From: an uncultured Phycisphaerae bacterium | Lineage (GTDB): Bacteria > Planctomycetota > Phycisphaerae > UBA1845 > Fen-1342 | Direction: 5' to 3' | Length of the DNA stretch: 48,284 nt | Assembly (NCBI GenBank): GCA_937928595.1 | Contig: CALGJV010000017.1 | Coordinates: 128,744-177,027, forward strand | Shown here: positions 44,220 to 48,284 of the stretch, in pieces | How the letters are laid out: each line of letters begins with the position of its first letter | Numbering within the stretch: position 1 is the stretch's first letter | Notes under the pieces: model-generated | The model's database searches: none | The model's input: the letters and a program-made list of their open reading frames with translations, nothing else | What the model was told of the DNA's origin: nothing | Made by a program: the position numbers and the translations under genes

Positions 44220-46676
44220 TCAGAACGCGGACACGAAGCCGTCCACATCCGCCGGCGTCACCGCGCCGTCTCCGTCGAAATCGCCCGCCGCGCCGTGGCA
44301 ATCCGGGTGCGCGGCCGCGTACGCAGCCGGGTCGGTCAGCGCCAGCACGAACGCATCGATGTCGTCGAAGTTCACGACGCCGTCGCAGTTGAGATCGCCC
44401 CGCCGGGGCGTCGGGACCTGCCCCGCCGCATGCAAGACCATGTCCGCCGCATCGATCCAGTCGTCCCGGTTCAAGTCCGCGATGGCGAGGTGGCCGAGCC
44501 CGGCGGCCGTCAACTCGCTCACGGCCATGCGGGCTCGCGGCGTTTCGTCGCGGCCGCGGCTCCCGCACGGCCCGTCGCCGACCCAGAGGAAACGCGTCGC
44601 GATGAACGTGAAGTCCGCCGTCTGCACCAGGCCGTCGCCGCTGACGTCCGCGTGCGGCCGTTGCGTGGCGCAGTTCGTGTCGCCATCCGGGTAGCGCGTG
44701 CCGTAACGCCACGAGTAGACCGCGAAGTCGAGAATGTCGATCGCGTTGTTGCCGTCGAGATCGCCGCCGATCAGGGCATCGCCGCCCGCCAACTCGGCCT
44801 GGTACTCGCCCGCGACCACTTCGAGCGGCACGGTCCGGCGGAGCGTGTGCAGCGCATCACGCACCGCGACGCACGTGTAGGGCGTCGGCGTGCAGGGCAC
44901 GTCCAGCAGCACCGTCGCCGTACCGGCCGCGAAGGCAGCCGGTACGCACCGTGTGACGGACTCGACGGCACTTGCGAACGTCAGCTCGACTGCCCGCGTG
45001 CCGTCCAGTGGCCACTCGAGGCTCACGCTCACCCGGGCGATGCTGCTCGGTGTCACGGTCACGGACTGCACGCCCACGCCGGGATTGCCGCACGCGTCCG
45101 TGACCCGCGCGACGACCCGGTGCGCGCCCGGCGGAAACACGAACGTCGGTGCGGACAAGTCGCCGGAGTCGATCGTCCCGTCCGCATCGAGGTCGACGTC
45201 GTAGCGGACATCCGCGGAGAGGTCTCCTCCGCATGCATCGGCGGCCGTGGCCGCGGGCCATGTCACCGACGCGACGCATGTGCCGGGTGCGCAGTGCGCC
45301 GCCACATCCGGGCCGACGCTCACAACCGGCGGTGTGCCGTCGGTGGCGAGCGGCGGCGGGTCCAGCAACCCAGGGACGATCGCTTCGCCGAAGTAGCCCG
45401 TCAGAAGCGTGCCCTCGTCCGGGGGCGTTTCCGCCGCAAATGCGACGAGTGGCTGCGGCGTACAGGTGTCGCCGATCACCGTGAACGCCAGCCGGGCGAG
45501 CACTCCCTCCGACGCGTGAGCGTTGCCTCCAGGCGGCACGCCGACCGCATACAGCACAGCGCCCGGCGCCGGTAGTTGCTCCGTCATGGTGTGCGTGAAC
45601 GGCGGGTCGCCGGGAATCGCTCCGGCGTAGCTCAGCACCCCGGGATCGTACTGAAGTCGCAACGAGGCACCGCGAACCGGTGCCGACGCCTCACTGAGCC
45701 GGGCCTCGAACCAGATCGGCTCGCCGGCGCGCCGGCAACCCGCCGAACCCACCGGCACCAGCGCCACGGTCGCGACCGGCGTGCAATCGGTCGGCAGGTC
45801 CAACGCGGCCGCCGGCCATTCGTCCGGCAAGGCGCTGAACGGCCGCCGCACGACCCGGTACTGCCACGTCGTTCCCGCCGGGATCGTGCCGGGCAGCGCG
45901 CCGCGTTTCCAGTAGAGCTTGTTGTCCGTCGGGCGGTCCCAGATCATCGCATTATCGGTGGGCAACATCGTGTCGAACACGGTCAGCACGCCGCGGCCCG
46001 AGAGCGGGTCGTACTGCGCGAGCCGCCCCACACCGCCGTAGAAGTAGTGCTCAACGTTATTGTCGGCCGCGGTCGTGCCCGTCCGAGTGCTTCCGTTGAG
46101 GCCGACCGAGACGTAGCGCGTCAGCCCGTTCGCATGGGTACTCAGCCACGGGTAGAACACGTTTACATTCGCACTGGTCAACGCTTCGAGTGTCGCGCTC
46201 TCTTCCACGCACGTCCCGGTGCATACCAGCCTCGCCGTCAGGCGCAGCCGCTGGCCCGCCCGCGCCAGTTCGCTGATCTTCTCGAGCTCGAAGTGCTGAC
46301 CCGAGTAGGTCGTGTCGGGCAGCAGCGGCATCTCCGCGAAGTCGACCCAAAGCCGCGCGGCCTGCACCGTTTCCCCCCCGTGGCAGCTGCCCGCCCAACC
46401 CATTTGCCCCGGCGGCCCCATCCACAACACGGTGCCCTGACAGGACTGCGCGAGAGGATCGACCAGGACGTACCCCCGGTACTCGAGCCGGTGAATCGTC
46501 CAGGCCGAGGCCGGATGTACATCCACGCGGAACGTCGTTCCGTCAAACGTCACCGGCCCCCCGGCCGCAACGCCGCCGGCCAGGCCGATCAGGCACCACA
46601 GCAGTTGTCGCCCGCCCCGCGCGCGTACCGCGCCATATCCAGCACTGCCTGCTTCCCGCCCCAGTCCGCACCCCAT
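44220..46676 (-). CDS. Large secreted protein with cohesin-like and dockerin-type domains
   Basis: An 818-residue protein with a signal peptide (cut probably after VAAG near residue 40). The N-terminal half is a beta-rich region of unknown type with several Cys. Around residues 330-430 lies a cohesin-like domain (RGASLRLQYDPGVLSYAGAI). An HYR-like Ig domain follows (TPPVVSVGPDVAAHC, VVARVTDACGNPGV). The C-terminus has five dockerin-type calcium loops: GGDLDGNNAIDILDF, HADVSGDGLVQTADF, IADLNRDDWIDAADM, RGDLNCDGVVNFDDID and AGDFDGDGAVTPADVD. Such repeats are widespread in planctomycete secreted proteins. ATG 46676 follows GGGGAG; the ATG at 46715 is less suitable. It has no PEP-CTERM or LPXTG sorting signal. 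Confidence 0.82.
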   Translation of the reverse strand: MGCGLGREAGSAGYGAVRARGGRQLLWCLIGLAGGVAAGGPVTFDGTTFRVDVHPASAWTIHRLEYRGYVLVDPLAQSCQGTVLWMGPPGQMGWAGSCHGGETVQAARLWVDFAEMPLLPDTTYSGQHFELEKISELARAGQRLRLTARLVCTGTCVEESATLEALTSANVNVFYPWLSTHANGLTRYVSVGLNGSTRTGTTAADNNVEHYFYGGVGRLAQYDPLSGRGVLTVFDTMLPTDNAMIWDRPTDNKLYWKRGALPGTIPAGTTWQYRVVRRPFSALPDEWPAAALDLPTDCTPVATVALVPVGSAGCRRAGEPIWFEARLSEASAPVRGASLRLQYDPGVLSYAGAIPGDPPFTHTMTEQLPAPGAVLYAVGVPPGGNAHASEGVLARLAFTVIGDTCTPQPLVAFAAETPPDEGTLLTGYFGEAIVPGLLDPPPLATDGTPPVVSVGPDVAAHCAPGTCVASVTWPAATAADACGGDLSADVRYDVDLDADGTIDSGDLSAPTFVFPPGAHRVVARVTDACGNPGVGVQSVTVTPSSIARVSVSLEWPLDGTRAVELTFASAVESVTRCVPAAFAAGTATVLLDVPCTPTPYTCVAVRDALHTLRRTVPLEVVAGEYQAELAGGDALIGGDLDGNNAIDILDFAVYSWRYGTRYPDGDTNCATQRPHADVSGDGLVQTADFTFIATRFLWVGDGPCGSRGRDETPRARMAVSELTAAGLGHLAIADLNRDDWIDAADMVLHAAGQVPTPRRGDLNCDGVVNFDDIDAFVLALTDPAAYAAAHPDCHGAAGDFDGDGAVTPADVDGFVSAF

Positions 46677-47017
46677 GATCCGACTCCCCGCGACACGCGC
46701 AGCGCCGAGTGGCACGCTGCTTCCCCGTATTCACGCGGCGTGAGACCCTCAGGCTCCCACGCAATCGCGCGCTTCCCCGGTTCCCACTCGTGACCGAGGC
46801 GTCGCCCCGCGACTCCACGAACGAGTGTACCACAGCCGCGCGCCGGAGCAACCTGAACAAGCCGGCGTTTCTTGAAGCTATCTATACGGGTTTCACGGTA
46901 GGTCCCGCTCGTGCCGGGCGGCTTTCCTGCGGCACCGCCGGCCCGTACGCTGCTTCGCGGCGCCGTCGCGTGGCCTTCCGGGGCAGGAGGGCGGCCGAGG
47001 ATTGCTGTGAGACGTTC
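46677..47017. other. Divergent promoter region between the dockerin and BtpA-family genes
   Basis: This 341-base stretch has no convincing gene. An AT-rich patch at 46868-46890 (with CTATCTATAC on the plus strand, and TATAGATAG on the minus strand) is the likeliest promoter area for one or both genes. No terminator or RNA gene was seen. Confidence 0.35.
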
Positions 47018-47815
47018 ATGACGCAGGCGAATGCGAAGATGATCGTGGGCATGATCCATGTGCAGGCGCTGCCGGGCACACCGCGCTACCGTGGCCGCCT
47101 GGACAGCGCGCTGACACAGGCCGCCCTGGAGGCCGAGCTCTACACGCGGGCGGGCTTCGACGCGCTGCTGATCGAGAACATGCACGACGTGCCCTACCTC
47201 TGCGGTTCGGTCGGACCGGAGATTGTCGCGGGCATGACCGCAGCCGGCCTGGCCGTTCGACGCGCCAGCCCCTTGCCGCTGGGCGTGCAGATCCTCGCGG
47301 CGGCCAACCGCGAAGCACTGGCGGTCGCGCTGGCCTGCGGCGCCGCGTTCGTGCGCGTGGAGAACTTCGTGTACGCCCACGTGGCCGACGAAGGGCTGAT
47401 GCCGACGGCCGAAGCCGGCCCGCTGCTCCGTTACCGACGGCAGATCGGCGCCGACACGATCGCCGTCTTCGCCGACGTCAAAAAGAAGCACTCGAGCCAC
47501 GCTCTCACCGCCGACGTACCCCTGAGCGAAGCCGCGCGAACGATCGAGTTTTTCGGCGCCGACGGCGTGGTGGTCACCGGCGGGGCCACCGGCGATCCCG
47601 CCGCGGTGGCCGACGTGCAGGAAGTGCGCGGCGCCGTTCGCGGCCGCGTGTGCGTCGGTTCCGGCCTGACGCCGGACAATCTGGCGCAATACTGGCCCTG
47701 CGCGGACGTGTTCATCGTTGGTTCGTACTTGAAGCGGGACGGGCTGTGGTCGAATCCGGTCGATCCGGAGCGGGTGGCCAATTTCATGGCCGCCGCACTG
47801 CGTCTGCGGGGCTGA
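47018..47815 (+). CDS. BtpA-family TIM-barrel protein
   Basis: A 265-residue cytoplasmic protein. The family's landmarks are present: MIVGMIHVQALPGTPRY at the start, AGFDALLIENMHDVPY, LPLGVQILAAANREALAVA, AFVRVENFVYAHVADEG, VFADVKKKHSSHAL and DGVVVTGGATGDPA, then VGSGLTPDN and FIVGSYLKRDG. BtpA was first described in cyanobacterial photosystem I stability, but members occur in many non-photosynthetic organisms and resemble TIM-barrel nucleosidase or phosphate-binding enzymes, so a photosynthetic role is not implied. ATG 47018 gives the family N-terminus; the ribosome binding site is weak. Confidence 0.88.
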   Translation: MTQANAKMIVGMIHVQALPGTPRYRGRLDSALTQAALEAELYTRAGFDALLIENMHDVPYLCGSVGPEIVAGMTAAGLAVRRASPLPLGVQILAAANREALAVALACGAAFVRVENFVYAHVADEGLMPTAEAGPLLRYRRQIGADTIAVFADVKKKHSSHALTADVPLSEAARTIEFFGADGVVVTGGATGDPAAVADVQEVRGAVRGRVCVGSGLTPDNLAQYWPCADVFIVGSYLKRDGLWSNPVDPERVANFMAAALRLRG

Positions 47816-47872
47816 CGCTCCGTCCGAGAATGCGTCGGCACAAGTTCGCTGTGGACATCGGCGGCGGCGCGG

Positions 47873-47878
47873 TATAAT
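47873..47878 (+). promoter_or_regulatory. Putative promoter of tdk
   Basis: TATAAT, 23 bases before the thymidine kinase ATG. TGGACA lies 15 bases upstream (47852-47857) and may be a -35 element, although the spacing is short. Confidence 0.45.
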
Positions 47879-47901
47879 CCTTGTCCGAAAGGTGGCTTGG
47901 C

Positions 47902-48284
47902 ATGTCGACGCTGCCCGATGGCCTTCCCGGCCGGATCGTCGTCATTGGCGGGTGCATGTTCGCGGGGAAAACTGCTCGCCTGATCCAGCATCTGACCCTC
48001 GCGGCGGCCAAGGGCCGGCGGGTGGTCGCGTTCAAGCACGAACTCGACGACCGTTACGACCCCCGGCGTCTGATGACGCACGACGGCCGGGGTTTTCCGG
48101 CCGATGCGGTGCGCTCGGCCGAGCTAGTGCTACGCCGCAGTGCCGCGGCCGACGTGGTCGGCATCGACGAAGCGCAGTTCTTCGGACGGGACCTCATCGC
48201 GGTCTGTCGCGAACTGGAAGCGGCGGGCCGCGACGTGTTTGTGGCGGGCCTCGATCACGACGCCTGGGGGCAGCCGTTCCCGCC
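47902..48284 (+). CDS. tdk: Thymidine kinase, 5' part (3' end beyond window)
   Basis: Type II thymidine kinase that phosphorylates thymidine in nucleotide salvage. The frame is open to the window edge and covers 127 codons of a usual 190-210. The P-loop is GGCMFAGKT (about residues 17-25), close to the usual GPMFSGKT. HELDDRYDP and the Walker-B-like VGIDEAQFFG with its Asp-Glu catalytic pair are intact. ATG 47902 follows AAGGTGG. The zinc-binding C-terminal part is outside the window. Confidence 0.93.
   Translation, partial: MSTLPDGLPGRIVVIGGCMFAGKTARLIQHLTLAAAKGRRVVAFKHELDDRYDPRRLMTHDGRGFPADAVRSAELVLRRSAAADVVGIDEAQFFGRDLIAVCRELEAAGRDVFVAGLDHDAWGQPFP

Noticed and set aside
47018-47815. BtpA as a hint of photosynthesis
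   Set aside because: The family is widespread in non-photosynthetic bacteria and archaea, and no other photosynthesis gene is present.

Overview
The window is a high-GC bacterial chromosome segment that most resembles a member of the Planctomycetota, probably a Phycisphaerae-like or environmental lineage. The evidence is a large secreted protein ending in dockerin-type repeats, small membrane-anchored proteins of planctomycete character, a giant von Willebrand factor A (VWA) membrane protein, a stand-alone acyl-CoA mutase large subunit and a plant-like GLSLG motif in FabD. The taxonomic call is inference. No rRNA, tRNA, CRISPR array, insertion sequence or phage gene was recognised, so this looks like a core-genome segment with lineage-specific small genes.

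Layout. 1-5149: 5' part of serS (minus), a 758-base gene-free stretch, a RarD-type transporter, a class I methyltransferase overlapping tail to tail with the PilB/GspE ATPase. 5407-9260: a GTPase of the cyclic 2,3-diphosphoglycerate synthase family, a cassette of three small membrane-anchored proteins (two of them paralogous), a YkgJ-type cysteine-cluster protein and a small membrane protein. 9446-14561: pfkA with a LacI-type operator-like palindrome upstream, then the lipid operon rpmF-plsX-fabH-fabD-fabG, without acpP or fabF. 14709-20287: a 1016-residue VWA protein, a TraB/GumN lipoprotein, a single-cluster ferredoxin and a SpoIIE-type PP2C phosphatase.

20550-28894: a mutase annotated by homology as methylmalonyl-CoA mutase but carrying the Phe/Gln pair of isobutyryl-CoA mutase, a DUF2092 lipoprotein, a TPR protein, a three-gene ATGA-coupled operon (membrane protein, Cys-based phosphatase lipoprotein, DUF155/RMD1-like protein), htpX and a small lipoprotein. 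28912-36987: enolase followed by an FtsB/DivIC-like protein, a TPR protein, an ABC exporter pair of the MacB/YbbP type, a HAD phosphatase and a degenerate J-domain protein. 37278-48284: a sugar-nucleotide dehydratase, a GT-B glycosyltransferase, a decayed VIT/VWA gene remnant, a 52-residue secreted peptide, an LpxL-like acyltransferase lacking the usual His, PilT, a UbiA-type prenyltransferase, a dockerin protein, a BtpA-family protein and the 5' end of thymidine kinase.

Functionally the window mixes central carbon metabolism (pfkA, eno, mutase), fatty acid and phospholipid initiation, pilus motor ATPases, envelope glycosylation and lipid modification, and several uncharacterised envelope proteins. 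No single large novel cassette stands out. The best candidates for undescribed biology are the small-protein cassette at 7026-8067, the coupled phosphatase-DUF155 operon at 24895-27193, and the FtsB-like gene behind enolase.
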